A stretch of 64,000 nt of DNA from VBCG01 sp044226535 (GTDB lineage Bacteria; Pseudomonadota; Gammaproteobacteria; Burkholderiales; Casimicrobiaceae). The notes beneath the pieces are model-generated. The model searched no databases. It saw only the letters and a list, made by a program, of their open reading frames with translations, and was not told where the DNA came from. This document shows positions 17,882-27,004 of this stretch, one piece after another. A program made the position numbers and the translations under genes. Position 1 is the stretch's first letter, and every line of letters begins with the position of its first letter. Where the stretch lies: positions 124,001 to 188,000 of the forward strand of contig JBGAGT010000009.1 of NCBI GenBank assembly GCA_044226535.1, written 5' to 3'.

Positions 17882-18964
17882 CTACGTTGCCGCGAACACC
17901 ATCGGCGACGCCGCGAGCAGGTCGACGGCGACCGGGGCACCCAATTGCAGCCCGCGTGCCTGGGCGATCGGCACGCGCACGACCAGCACATGCGGCGGGC
18001 ACGCGACGGTGAAGCGCACGCTGTCGCCCTGGAACATCGCCTCGGTGATCTCGCCGGCCCAGGTGGGGGTGGCCGTCGCGTCCCGGCCGGCGAGGCCGAC
18101 GCCTTCGACGCGCTGGACGAGGTCGATCGCGCCGCTGCGCGGCCCGGGGCAGCCCGCGAGATCGACGGGCCGGCCGGCGACGTCGAAGGCAATGGTGCCG
18201 CCATCCTCGCGGAAGCGCAGCGGAACGACGTTGGTCTCGCCGAGGAACTCGGCGACGAAGCGCGAGTTCGAGCGCTCGTAGATTTCCCGGGGTGGCGCAT
18301 CCTGGACGATCGCGCCGTCGCGCATCACGATGATGCGATCGGCCATCGTCAGTGCTTCGGAGCGATCGTGCGTCACGCAGATCATCGTCTTGCCGGTCTC
18401 GCGGTGCAGCCGGCGCAGCTCGAGCTGCATCTCCTCGCGCAACAGTCGATCGAGCGCCGACAAGGGCTCGTCCAGCAGCAGGACGCTCGGATCGAACACC
18501 AGCGCACGGGCCAGGGCGACGCGCTGCTGCTGCCCGCCGCTCAACTCTTCCGGGCGCTTCGCGCCGATGCCGGGCAGGCGGATGAGGTCCAGCGCCGCCT
18601 TCACGCGCCGGTCCGCTTCCGCGCCGCCGATGCCGCGTACCCGCAACGGGTAGGCGATGTTCTGTGCGACGTCGAGGTGGGGGAAGAGCGAATAGTTCTG
18701 GAACACCATGCCGACGTTGCGCCGGTGGATCGGCGTGGACGAGACATCCCTGCCGGCGATGTCGAGCCGCCCGCCGTCCGGCTCGATGATGCCGGCAATG
18801 ATGCGCAGGCAGGTCGTCTTGCCGCTGCCGCTCGGGCCCAGCAGGGCGACGAAGCTGCCGGCCTCGATCGCCAGCGAAAGGTCGGCGATCGCGACGGTCC
18901 TGCCGAAGGTCTTGCGGATGTTGCGCAGCTCCACGATGGGCTGCACCGCGCTGCCGCCGTTCAC
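17882..18964 (-). CDS. ABC transporter ATP-binding protein, PotA-like
   Basis: 360 residues from a GTG overlapping the permease stop (GTGA). Walker A GPSGSGKT is at 43-50, then the Q-loop MVFQNYSLFPHLDV, signature LSGGQQQR, Walker B VLLLDEPLSALD and the H-loop ICVTHDRSEA. The C-terminal 120 residues form the TOBE/OB regulatory domain of the spermidine/putrescine-iron subfamily. It ends 7 bases from the convergent mdc gene. It is the third gene of a binding protein-permease-ATPase unit transcribed leftward from 21849. A later in-frame GTG at 18946 is an alternative start. Confidence 0.92.
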   Translation of the reverse strand: MNGGSAVQPIVELRNIRKTFGRTVAIADLSLAIEAGSFVALLGPSGSGKTTCLRIIAGIIEPDGGRLDIAGRDVSSTPIHRRNVGMVFQNYSLFPHLDVAQNIAYPLRVRGIGGAEADRRVKAALDLIRLPGIGAKRPEELSGGQQQRVALARALVFDPSVLLLDEPLSALDRLLREEMQLELRRLHRETGKTMICVTHDRSEALTMADRIIVMRDGAIVQDAPPREIYERSNSRFVAEFLGETNVVPLRFREDGGTIAFDVAGRPVDLAGCPGPRSGAIDLVQRVEGVGLAGRDATATPTWAGEITEAMFQGDSVRFTVACPPHVLVVRVPIAQARGLQLGAPVAVDLLAASPMVFAAT

Positions 18965-20736
18965 GCGAAGTTCCCCGTCGGGCCGGCTGGCGCCGGCAGT
19001 GGCACCCAACGGCGCCCGGCCAGGTGCGCGAAGGCCGCCACCGCGAGCCCGGCGATCAACAGCAGCAACAGCAGCGAGGCGATGACGGCTGGCGCGGAAG
19101 TGAGCTCCTCCTGCATGGTGAGGAACATCTTCACCGTGATGGTCGGCTTGGCGCCGGCGATGAAGAGGGGCGTCACCAGGTTGTCGAACGCGTGCAGGAA
19201 CCCGTAGAGGAAGCCGACCAGCAGGCCCGGCGCGAGAAGCGGCAACACGACGTCGCGCAAGGCGCGCGCCCGCGAGGCGCCGCAGGCGCGGGCGGCGTGC
19301 TCGAGGTTGATGTCGATGCTGCGCATGACGGCGCCGACCACTACCGCGACGAGGCCGATCGTCCCGACCGCCTGCCCGAGGACGATGCCCGCGTCCGTTC
19401 CCGCGAGCTGCGCCTTGGTCGCGAACACGAAGAAGCTGATGGCGGGCAGGATCTCGGGCAGCACCAGCGGCGCAAGCAGCACGAGGATGCCGATGCGCGC
19501 CCAGCCGCGCGGGCCGCGCGCGAAGCCGTAGGCGGCCATGGTGCCGAGCGCGGCTGCAATCAGCGCGTCGATCAGCGCATAGACCAGGCTGCGTTGGCCG
19601 GACCGCAGCCACGCGGGATCGGTCAGCACGGCACGATAGCCGTCGAGCGTGATGGTGGTGGGCGGCAGCACGACCTGGCGCGGCGCGCCGACGGAGAAGA
19701 CCAGCACCACGAGCTCGGGCAGCGCGAGCAAGGTCAAGGTGGCGCCCACCACGATCCACAGGGCGGTGCGCAGGGCCGCGAGCGGCACGCGGTCGAGCGG
19801 CCGGTGCAGGTAGCGCGCGAGGGCGTGCTGCAGCGGCGTCACGCTCGCCCGGCGGCGACGGCCGACCAGGCGCAGCGCATTCAGGGCGAGCATCGGCACG
19901 GCCGCCGCGACCAGCATCATCGCGCCCATGGCGCCCGAGGTCTCCCAATCGAGCAGGTTGGTGGCCTGCTCGACCACGAGTTGCGCGAACATGAGGCCCT
20001 TGGTCCCGCCGAGCGCCGCCGGGATCACGTAGGCGCCCAGCGCGAGGACGTAGACGATCGACCCCGCCGCCTTGAGGCCCGGCGCGGACTGCGGCAGGTA
20101 GACGGTCAGGAAGGCGCGCATGCGCGAGGCGCCGAGCGTCTGCGCCGTCAGCATCTGGCCGCGGTCGACCTTCTCGAGCTGCGACCAGAGGGTCAGCACC
20201 GCGATCGGGCACAGGATGTGGACCATGCCGATCACCGTGCCCGTGAGGCTGTGGCCGAGGAGGCGCGGCGCGTCGAAGATCCCCAGCGCGACCAGGAGGC
20301 GGTTCACCGGCCCGTCGAGCGCGAGCAGGGCCGCCCATGCGTAGACGCGCACCAGCACCGAGGTGAGGTACGGCAGCGCGACCAGCACGATGAGCAGCGT
20401 CTTGGCGTGGCCTTTCGCGCGCGCGAGCACGTAGGCGAGCGGATATCCGAGCACGAGGGCGAGAAGGGTGACGCCGAGCGACGTCAGCACCGTGCGCGCC
20501 GCGACCTCGGCGAACAGCCCGTCGGAAAGGAGCTGCCGGTAGCGGTCGAGCGTCAATCCTCCGGCGGTCGACTCGACGCTGCCCAGCAGGAACGCGGCGA
20601 GAGGCCACAGCCCGAGCGTCGCGACGAACGCGACCGCGGGCCAGGTGAGCCCGATCGGGAACGCGTGCGCGCGGGCTGCGCGCACCAGCGGGCTGCACGG
20701 CAGCCCCGGCATCGGCCGCCGTGCGCGACCCGGCAT
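18961..20736 (-). CDS. Fused ABC permease with two PotB/PotC-like membrane domains
   Basis: 591 residues with two complete binding-protein-dependent permease halves (about 25-300 and 325-580). Each has about six helices and an EAA-like loop: TLGASRMRAFLTVYLPQSAPG in the first, ACGASRARALRDVVLPLLAPG in the second. Most polyamine-type importers split these into two genes, so one chain supplies the whole channel. It lies 3 bases after the binding-protein gene and overlaps the ATPase by 4 bases, making a tight three-gene importer. Substrate cannot be read from the permease. Confidence 0.9.
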   Translation of the reverse strand: MPGRARRPMPGLPCSPLVRAARAHAFPIGLTWPAVAFVATLGLWPLAAFLLGSVESTAGGLTLDRYRQLLSDGLFAEVAARTVLTSLGVTLLALVLGYPLAYVLARAKGHAKTLLIVLVALPYLTSVLVRVYAWAALLALDGPVNRLLVALGIFDAPRLLGHSLTGTVIGMVHILCPIAVLTLWSQLEKVDRGQMLTAQTLGASRMRAFLTVYLPQSAPGLKAAGSIVYVLALGAYVIPAALGGTKGLMFAQLVVEQATNLLDWETSGAMGAMMLVAAAVPMLALNALRLVGRRRRASVTPLQHALARYLHRPLDRVPLAALRTALWIVVGATLTLLALPELVVLVFSVGAPRQVVLPPTTITLDGYRAVLTDPAWLRSGQRSLVYALIDALIAAALGTMAAYGFARGPRGWARIGILVLLAPLVLPEILPAISFFVFATKAQLAGTDAGIVLGQAVGTIGLVAVVVGAVMRSIDINLEHAARACGASRARALRDVVLPLLAPGLLVGFLYGFLHAFDNLVTPLFIAGAKPTITVKMFLTMQEELTSAPAVIASLLLLLLIAGLAVAAFAHLAGRRWVPLPAPAGPTGNFA

Positions 20737-20739
20737 GTC

Positions 20740-21849
20740 CTACCGGGCCCGGAACTTGGCCCAGCGGTTCAGGGCCTCGGCGAGGTTGCTCTGGCCGCCC
20801 GGCCCCTTCGAGCCATAGTAGTGGTAATCGAGGGTGCGGAAGTTCTCCGGATGGGGCCCTGAGAACGGCATGAACTGCGACTGCTCGGGCGAGAACTTCG
20901 CCAGCACGGCTTTCGACGGAACGACGATCCCGTAATTCGTGTACTCGGCATACTTCACCTGCGTGTCGACCTTGAACCACCAGGCCACGAAGCGCTCCGC
21001 CGCCGGGATGCCGTCGGGTGCCTTGGCCATGACGACGGCGATCTGCCGCGTCACGGCGGTGCCGGGCGGGGCCACGAGCTTGACGGGCTGGCCGGCCTTG
21101 ATGGCCGAAAGCGCCGCCGGCGCATACGACCACGTCATCACCGTGTCGCCGTTCACCACGTCCTGGATGCCCTTGGGCGCGTTGTCCCACAGCACCAGCT
21201 TGTCGCCGAGCCTCGAAAGCGTGGCGAACGCCTTGTCGTAGTCGAGCGGATTGACCTTGGCGGGATTCGCTCCGCTGGCGACCATCGCGTACTCGATGTT
21301 GATGGGCACGCCGAGCCCGCCGGACGCCATGCCCCGATTGCCGGGGAACTTCGCGACATCGAAGAAGTCGGCCCAGGTCGCGGGCGCCTTGTCGAGCTTC
21401 GCGCTGTAGACGAGCAGTGCGGCCGCGTCCTGCGAAACCGCGTAGTCCGGCCCCAGCAAGTTGGCGTCCTTCATTGCCGCGGCGGCCGCGGCGTCCCACC
21501 CGGCGGTCGACATCGGCGCGTAGATCTTCGAAGGCCGCGTCAGCTCGTAGATGTCGAGCGGCACGCCGAGGGCCACGTCGAACGCGGGATTGCCCGCGCG
21601 CGCCACCAGCTGCATCTTCGCGCCGTAGTCGGTGTCCGAGAACGTGATGCCTTCGGCCTTCACGCCGGTCTCCGCGGAGAATGCCTGCAGCAGCTTTTCG
21701 ACCGCCTGGCCGTTGATGCCCGCGGCGTGCGCGACGATGACCTTGTCCTGCGCGCGCGCAACACCGGTCGCAGCGATCAGCGCGATGCAAGCGGCGACCA
21801 GCCTGACAAGCCGCGATCCACTTCCGACCGTTCCAATGGCTCGTACCAT
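20740..21849 (-). CDS. Periplasmic solute-binding protein of a PotD/iron-type ABC importer
   Basis: 369 residues with a Sec signal peptide (Arg-containing start, hydrophobic LVAACIALIAATG, cleavage near ARA/QDK). The mature chain VIVAHAAGINGQAVEKLLQAFSAETGVKAEGITFSDTDYG is the opening lobe of class II binding proteins that serve polyamine, iron or phosphorylated-compound importers. A perfect AGGAGG precedes the ATG at 21849. First gene of the importer unit and directly after the sulfatase gene (25 bases), so the solute may be a sulfated compound or its desulfated product; that is inference. Confidence 0.87.
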   Translation of the reverse strand: MVRAIGTVGSGSRLVRLVAACIALIAATGVARAQDKVIVAHAAGINGQAVEKLLQAFSAETGVKAEGITFSDTDYGAKMQLVARAGNPAFDVALGVPLDIYELTRPSKIYAPMSTAGWDAAAAAAMKDANLLGPDYAVSQDAAALLVYSAKLDKAPATWADFFDVAKFPGNRGMASGGLGVPINIEYAMVASGANPAKVNPLDYDKAFATLSRLGDKLVLWDNAPKGIQDVVNGDTVMTWSYAPAALSAIKAGQPVKLVAPPGTAVTRQIAVVMAKAPDGIPAAERFVAWWFKVDTQVKYAEYTNYGIVVPSKAVLAKFSPEQSQFMPFSGPHPENFRTLDYHYYGSKGPGGQSNLAEALNRWAKFRAR

Positions 21850-21874
21850 GTCTACCTCCTGTGGGGTTGCCTTG

Positions 21875-23350
21875 TTACCAGGCGGCCGTCCTCTGCGGTC
21901 GAGGCCATTCGGTCGCGACCAGCACGTCGAGCAACAGGTCCTTCATCCGCTCGCGCTCGAGCGCGTGCGCCGGGTCATGATAGAGGTTGACGAGCTCCCC
22001 CGGGTCGGCGTCGAGGTCGTAGAGCTCGCCGTCGCGCGCGCGTGCCGTCACGGGCGCGCCGTGCCAGGTCACCAGCTTGAGGTGCCCTCGGCGCAGCATC
22101 GTGGTGTGCACCGGCGGGTCGGCGCTGTGGCCGCTGTCGCGATATTCGCAGAGCGCCCAGTCGCGCCAATGGCGGTCCGTGCCGCAGGCCAGCGGCACGA
22201 GGTCGCGTCCCTGCGTGGGAAACGCGTCGCCGATCCCGGCCGCGGCGAGAATGGTGGAGGTGAGGTCGATCGTCTGCACGATTTCGCCGACGCGGCGTCC
22301 GGCCGGGACGGCGCCGGGCCGATGAAGGATGAGCGGGACGCGCACCACGGGCTCGTAGAGCATGGGGCCCTTGAGCATGATCGCGTGGTCGCCCAGCATC
22401 TCGCCGTGGTCGCTGGAAAAGACGATGAGCGTGTCGTCGAGCTCACCGCGTCGCTTCAACGCCTCGACGATGCGGCCGACCTCGAAGTCCAGCAGCGACA
22501 CCATCGCGTAGTAGGACGCGCGGGCCTCGCGCAACTCGTCCTCGGAGTACTCGGCGAAGCCGGGCGCGTGGCCGCCGTAGGACTTGGCGTGGTATTCGAG
22601 CTGGGCGGCGGGCTTGCCGGCGAGCTCCTCCTTCGAGCCCGTCGGCAGCGGCAGCTTCGCCGCGTCGTAGAGCGAGCGAAAACGCTCCGGCGCGCCGAAA
22701 GGATGGTGCGGATCGAAGAAGTTCGCCATGAAGTAGAACGGCGTGTCCTTGCCGCGGCCCTCGTCGCCGATGAAGGCGATCGCCTCCTCGGCGATCCAGT
22801 GGCTGTAGTGGGCTTCCACGGGGACGGTGTCGAGCGGCATCGCGCCCTTCGACAGGTTGCCCGCCTCGGCCGAGCCGATCGGCTTTTCGAGCACGGCCGA
22901 GCGGTAGATGTCCGGATGCTCGCGCGCGAGCCAGACGTGATAGCTGTTGTTGGGCGATGCATGGATCGGGTCGTGCGACCAGCGATACACGCGATACCCG
23001 TCGTCGAGGCGCGGTTCGTCGCCGTCGGCGCAGGGGGCGAGGTGCTGCTTGCCAGCCATACCGCAGTCGTAGCCCGACGTCGCCAGCGCCTTGGAAAGAA
23101 GCGGCAGCCCGGCGGGCAGCGCCGCACCGTTGCCCCACAGGCCGTGCGCATGGGGATAGAGTCCGGTCGCGAACGTGGCCCGCGAGGGGCTGCAGATCGG
23201 GCTTTGCACGTAGCAGGTCTCGAACAGCGCGCCGCCGGCGGCAAGTGCGTCGAGATGGGGGGTGTGCACGTGGGGGTTGCCGTAGCAGCGCAGCGAGTCG
23301 AAACGCTGCTGGTCGGTCATCAGCACGAGGATGTTGGGGTGTTTCCGCAT
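21875..23350 (-). CDS. Type I sulfatase (formylglycine-dependent), substrate unknown
   Basis: 491 residues starting MRKHPNILVLMTDQQRFDSL, with D13 as the first metal ligand. The maturation motif is SPICSPSRATFATG, with Cys53 expected to be converted to formylglycine by a maturase not seen here. A second metal patch, FSSDHGEMLGDHAIM, and GRDLVPL near the C-terminus complete the alkaline-phosphatase-like fold. No signal peptide is visible, so it may act in the cytoplasm on imported sulfate esters, as choline sulfatase does. The start at 23350 excludes a weak upstream extension. It lies between the ABC importer (same strand) and the divergent SorC regulator. Confidence 0.88.
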   Translation of the reverse strand: MRKHPNILVLMTDQQRFDSLRCYGNPHVHTPHLDALAAGGALFETCYVQSPICSPSRATFATGLYPHAHGLWGNGAALPAGLPLLSKALATSGYDCGMAGKQHLAPCADGDEPRLDDGYRVYRWSHDPIHASPNNSYHVWLAREHPDIYRSAVLEKPIGSAEAGNLSKGAMPLDTVPVEAHYSHWIAEEAIAFIGDEGRGKDTPFYFMANFFDPHHPFGAPERFRSLYDAAKLPLPTGSKEELAGKPAAQLEYHAKSYGGHAPGFAEYSEDELREARASYYAMVSLLDFEVGRIVEALKRRGELDDTLIVFSSDHGEMLGDHAIMLKGPMLYEPVVRVPLILHRPGAVPAGRRVGEIVQTIDLTSTILAAAGIGDAFPTQGRDLVPLACGTDRHWRDWALCEYRDSGHSADPPVHTTMLRRGHLKLVTWHGAPVTARARDGELYDLDADPGELVNLYHDPAHALERERMKDLLLDVLVATEWPRPQRTAAW

Positions 23351-23468
23351 TGGCGATTGCCGTTCCGGGTCCGGGTTGCTATGCTCATACGAGCGCGTGA
23401 TCATTCATGTGAGCACGCGTCGGCGTGCATGTCAAATGGCCGGGGGAGCGGGAGCGGCGGGGGTGGCG

Positions 23469-24425
23469 ATGAGCGATGACGTATCGGAGCAGATCCAGGC
23501 GTTGACGATCGCGCGCGCCTATTTCGTCGAGGGGAAGACCAAGAGCGAGGTCGGGAAGGCGTTCGGCCTCAGCCGCTTCAAGGTCGCGCGGGTGATCGAC
23601 GAGTGCCTCGAGAGCGGTCTCGTGGAGATCGTCTTCCACTACCCCAGGAGTCACGTCGACTACGAGCTTTCGGCTGCACTGAAGTCGAGGTTCAGGCTGC
23701 GTCATGCGATCGTCGTCTCCGACGCGGGGCTCACCGACGATTCGATCGTCAAGCCGATCGGCAAGGCCACCGCGGACCTGCTGCATGCCGTATCCACGCC
23801 GGATGACGTGCTTGGCTTCGCCTGGACACGCACCATGGAAGCGATGAGCGGGCAACTCAAGCGGTTGAAGGCCAAGGCGGTGGTGCAGCTCTGCGGCGCC
23901 TTTCCCGGCGCGGCCGACGGGCGTACGTCGATCGAGATCGTGCGCGACGTCGCGCGTGCGGTGGACGGCCCCGCCTACTTCTACTACGCGCCGCTGGTCA
24001 CCAGCGATCCCGCCGCTGCCGACGCGCTTCGACGCCAGCCGGACATCGCGCGCGCCGAAGGCATGTATCCGCGCGTTACCAAGGCGCTGGTCACCATCGG
24101 CGCGTGGAAGAAGGGCCAGTCGACCGTGTGGGGCGCTGTCGATGCGGAGCTGCGCGAAGCGATCACCCGGGCGGGGGCGGTCGCCGAGATGTGCGGCGGC
24201 ATCTACCTCGACCGCAGCGGGCGGCCACTCGACGACCACTTCGGCACCTCGTGCATCGGCATCCGCGCCGACGCTCTCAGGCGCGTGCCCGACGTGATCG
24301 GGATCGCCTTCGGCGCGCCAAAGGCGGAAGCGGTCCATGCGGCGATCCGCGGCAAGATCGTCAATTCACTGGTCGTTCACACCGCGATCGCCAAGGCGTT
24401 GCTGTCGCTCGATCCCGGGGGCTAG
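23469..24425 (+). CDS. SorC/DeoR-family sugar-phosphate-responsive regulator
   Basis: 318 residues. N-terminal helix-turn-helix (about 10-50): QALTIARAYFVEGKTKSEVGKAFGLSRFKVARVIDE. The remaining 260 residues form the Rossmann-like effector domain, with GFAWTRTMEAM, GGIYLDRSGRPL and the terminal AIRGKIVNSLVVHTAIAKALL, the usual SorC ending. The ATG at 23469 is preceded by GGGGGTGG; upstream in-frame starts are less likely. It is divergent from the sulfatase/importer genes with a 118-base gap, so it most likely controls them. SorC proteins normally sense phosphorylated sugars. Its stop shares CTAG with the convergent glycerate kinase gene. Confidence 0.88.
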   Translation: MSDDVSEQIQALTIARAYFVEGKTKSEVGKAFGLSRFKVARVIDECLESGLVEIVFHYPRSHVDYELSAALKSRFRLRHAIVVSDAGLTDDSIVKPIGKATADLLHAVSTPDDVLGFAWTRTMEAMSGQLKRLKAKAVVQLCGAFPGAADGRTSIEIVRDVARAVDGPAYFYYAPLVTSDPAAADALRRQPDIARAEGMYPRVTKALVTIGAWKKGQSTVWGAVDAELREAITRAGAVAEMCGGIYLDRSGRPLDDHFGTSCIGIRADALRRVPDVIGIAFGAPKAEAVHAAIRGKIVNSLVVHTAIAKALLSLDPGG

Positions 24426-25609
24426 GCCGACCTGCGGCCGGCCCGCGCCGCGTCGAAAAGCCTCGCCAGCGCCTCGGCGCGGTCGGCGAGCCAGCCCCGC
24501 GCATGGGCGATCGAGGTTTCGAGCGTCGTCGGTCCCGGAGGCAGCGCGAAGGCGCCGTCGAATGCCGTGCCGAGTTGCGCGAGCGCGGCCGTGTCGACGG
24601 CGCCGGAGAGCAGCGACACCGGCACGCCGTGGCGGCGCGCGCGTGAGGCGACCACGAACGGGGCCTTGCGCATCAGCGTCTGCGCATCCGAGCGCCCTTC
24701 GCCGGTGATCGCCCAGTCGGCGCCGGCGAGCGCAGCGTCGAGGCCGTTGCGGTCGGCGACGACCTCGGCGCCGCTTTCGAAGCGCGCACCCAGCAGCATC
24801 AGCGCGAAGCCCAGGCCACCCGCGGCACCGGCACCGGGACGCAGGGCCGCCTTCGTGCCGAAGGCCTGCTCCGTGAGCCGCGCATAGCGCGCGAGCACGC
24901 CGTCCAGGGCCTCGACCGCGCCGTGCGCGACGCCCTTCTGCGGGCCGAACACCGCGGTGGCGCCGTGCGTGCCGCACAGCGGATTGTCGACGTCGGACAT
25001 CAGCGTCAGCGACACGCCGTGCAGGCGCTCGCGTGCCGCCTGCGCGTCGACGGCGGCGAGGGTGGCGAGCCCCTGCGGCGTGGGCTCGAGCGCGCGGCCC
25101 TGCGCGTCGACGAAGCGCGCGCCCAGCGCGGCGAGAAGCCCCGCGCCGCCGTCGTTGGTGCTGCTGCCGCCCAAGCCGATGGCGATGTCGCGCATGCCGT
25201 GCTCGACCAAGCGGGCGATGGCCTCGCCGACGCCGCGCGTGTCGCGGCGCTCGACGCCGACCGCCGTGCCTTCGCCGTCGGTGAGCCCGACGATCTCGGC
25301 GACCTCGACCACGCCGCTGCCGTCGGCGAGGCGGCCCGCGCGGGCGCGGCGCGGCGCGCCCGCGGCACCTCGCACGTCCAGCGCGAGGGCCGCGCTGCCC
25401 GGCGTCGCCGCGAGCAGCGCGTCGAGCGTGCCTTCGCCGCCGTCGGCCATCGGGCGCTCGACCACCGCCATGTCGGGCGAGGCGCGCCGCAGGCCGCGCG
25501 CAATGGCAGCGCAGGCATCGGGTGCATCGAGCGAACCCTTGAACGAGTCGACGGCGACCACCACGCGCAGCGGCGCGCGGCCTGCGTCGGGGACGGGAGC
25601 GTTTATCAT
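24422..25609 (-). CDS. Glycerate kinase (GK-I/GlxK type)
   Basis: 395 residues; VVVAVDSFKGSLDAPDACAAIARGL at the start and PMADGGEGTLDALL near 55 are diagnostic, with IGLGGSSTNDGGAGLLAALG and DWAITGEGRSDAQT further on. The family phosphorylates D-glycerate to 2- or 3-phosphoglycerate with ATP. Gly/Ala/Arg-rich composition reflects the high GC. In context it could process a C3 acid coming from glyoxylate metabolism, linking to the oxalate or sulfatase loci, but no direct partner is next to it. The start at 25609 is only 6 bases from the divergent hydrolase start. Confidence 0.9.
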   Translation of the reverse strand: MINAPVPDAGRAPLRVVVAVDSFKGSLDAPDACAAIARGLRRASPDMAVVERPMADGGEGTLDALLAATPGSAALALDVRGAAGAPRRARAGRLADGSGVVEVAEIVGLTDGEGTAVGVERRDTRGVGEAIARLVEHGMRDIAIGLGGSSTNDGGAGLLAALGARFVDAQGRALEPTPQGLATLAAVDAQAARERLHGVSLTLMSDVDNPLCGTHGATAVFGPQKGVAHGAVEALDGVLARYARLTEQAFGTKAALRPGAGAAGGLGFALMLLGARFESGAEVVADRNGLDAALAGADWAITGEGRSDAQTLMRKAPFVVASRARRHGVPVSLLSGAVDTAALAQLGTAFDGAFALPPGPTTLETSIAHARGWLADRAEALARLFDAARAGRRSA

Positions 25610-25615
25610 CGGCGC

Positions 25616-26413
25616 ATGGCGCGAAAGGGACACGACACGAGGTGGCCTGCGGCGATGGTAGCAGCCGTCCTCGCATTCGCGGCCCTGGCAGCCGCCACGG
25701 CTGCCGCGGTCACCCCCGACTACGCGCGCGAGCAGCGCCTCGCCGACCAGGTCGCGCCCTCGGTCATGGTCGGCGATCCGGTGTGGCTCGAGGCGCCCGA
25801 TCGCGATCGCGTGCTGGCGTTGTACACACCCGCGCAGGGCCAGGCGCGCGGCGGCGTGGTGGTGGTGCACGGCCTCGGCGTGCAGCCCGACTTCGGCATG
25901 ATCGGCGAGCTGCGCGCGGCGCTCGCCGGGCGCGGCTACGCGACGCTGTCGGTGCAGATGCCGGTGCTCGGCAGCGACGCGCCGGCCGGCGACTACCCGT
26001 CGCTCTTTCCCGTCGCCGGCGACCGCCTCGACGCGGCCGTGCGATGGCTCGGCGCCAAGGGCGTCGCCCCCGTCGCCGTGGTTGCGCACAGCATGGGCGC
26101 GGCCATGGCCAACGCCTGGCTCGCGCGGCCGCAGCACGCCAAGGTCGCGGCCTTCGTGCCCATCGGCATGGGCGTGCCCTTCGCGGCCACGCGGCTCCCA
26201 CCGGTGCTCGACATCGTCGCCGAGAACGACCTCGATGCCGTCAAGGCTGCGGCGCCGCAGCGCGCCCCGGTGCTCGGCAAGGACGCGTGCTCCGGCTCGC
26301 GCACCATCGCCGGCGCCGATCACTACCTCGCAGGCCGCGGCGAGGAGCTCGCCGGCGTCATCGCGGCCTTCCTCGACCGCGCGTTCGGCGCAGGCTGTCG
26401 ATCCCGCACCTGA
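25616..26413 (+). CDS. Exported alpha/beta hydrolase-like protein
   Basis: 265 residues if started at the ATG at 25616, beginning with an Arg/Lys-containing start and a hydrophobic stretch AMVAAVLAFAALAAATAAA, i.e. a signal peptide or anchor. GGVVVVHGLGVQPDFGMIGELRAALAGRGYATLSVQMP is the oxyanion-loop region; VVAHSMGAAMANAW holds the candidate nucleophile Ser; GADHYLAG is a plausible His loop. The short DUF3530-like layout suggests a small esterase or peptidase without a lid domain. A downstream ATG at 25655 would leave more room for a promoter against the divergent glycerate kinase. Substrate unknown. Confidence 0.72.
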   Translation: MARKGHDTRWPAAMVAAVLAFAALAAATAAAVTPDYAREQRLADQVAPSVMVGDPVWLEAPDRDRVLALYTPAQGQARGGVVVVHGLGVQPDFGMIGELRAALAGRGYATLSVQMPVLGSDAPAGDYPSLFPVAGDRLDAAVRWLGAKGVAPVAVVAHSMGAAMANAWLARPQHAKVAAFVPIGMGVPFAATRLPPVLDIVAENDLDAVKAAAPQRAPVLGKDACSGSRTIAGADHYLAGRGEELAGVIAAFLDRAFGAGCRSRT

Positions 26414-26415
26414 AC

Positions 26416-27002
26416 GTCATCCCCGCACCCCGCGCGTCATCCCCGCGAAAGCGGGGACCCATGCCTTTGGGTTGCGGTAGGGCGTCAGCTGCGCAATCGC
26501 AGCGGCCTGTCGCGCATCGGCAAGCGGCGACGGCCCTCGGGGAAGCGAGCTTCGCGATACACCCGCTCGGGCTCGCTCCCCCGACGTCCGTCGCGCCGAT
26601 GCGCTCGGGCCACCACGATTGCGGCTCCCGCCGATTCGCGCGCGGGTCTTGCTCGCGTAGATCACGGCGATCGTGCCGTCATCCCCGCGAAAGCGGGGAC
26701 CGAGCCTGAAGCGCGTCAACCAAGCCAACGCCGCGCCTTCGCGGGCAGCCCACCGGCAACGGTATCGCCGGAAGCCGCAAAGCTTGCGTCGTGCGTTGCC
26801 ATCGGCGCGGCGGACGCCGGGGGCTCGGCGCCGAGCGGGTGCATCGCGAAGGCCGAGCTCCCGGTGGCCGCCGCACGTTTCGCCGAGGGCAATGCACGAC
26901 GCATGTTTGCGCGGATGCCGCACTACCGCTGGATCCCCGCTGCCGCGGGGATGACGACGGGGGGTCCCCGCTTTCGCGGGGATGACGGAACGCGGGGATG
27001 AC
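26416..27002. repeat. Gene-free gap filled with dispersed palindromes and an inverted pair of longer modules
   Basis: The whole 591-base gap between two convergent genes contains no credible gene. Palindromes with core CCCCGCGAAAGCGGGG lie at 26436-26458 and 26678-26700, and in opposite orientation at 26931-26955 and 26964-26986, plus half copies at 26416-26426 and 26991-27002. Between them, two diverged modules face each other: about 26530-26640 (plus) and about 26740-26880 (minus). Both contain CTTCGCGAT, CACCCGCTCGG and GCGCCGATG in the same order. Short frames here translate this repeat and are not genes. The arrangement resembles a decayed miniature element or a nest of REP-like sequences. 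Confidence 0.8.
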
Positions 27003-27004
27003 GA

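Noticed and set aside
18965..21790. Upstream extension of the PotA-like frame across the permease and binding protein
   Set aside because: It is the shadow of the two upstream genes; the real start is the GTG overlapping the permease stop.
26416..27002. Short frames in the repeat gap, including one starting near 26716 on the minus strand
   Set aside because: They translate the repeat on both strands and give the same peptide pattern in opposite copies, which is repeat homology rather than a gene.
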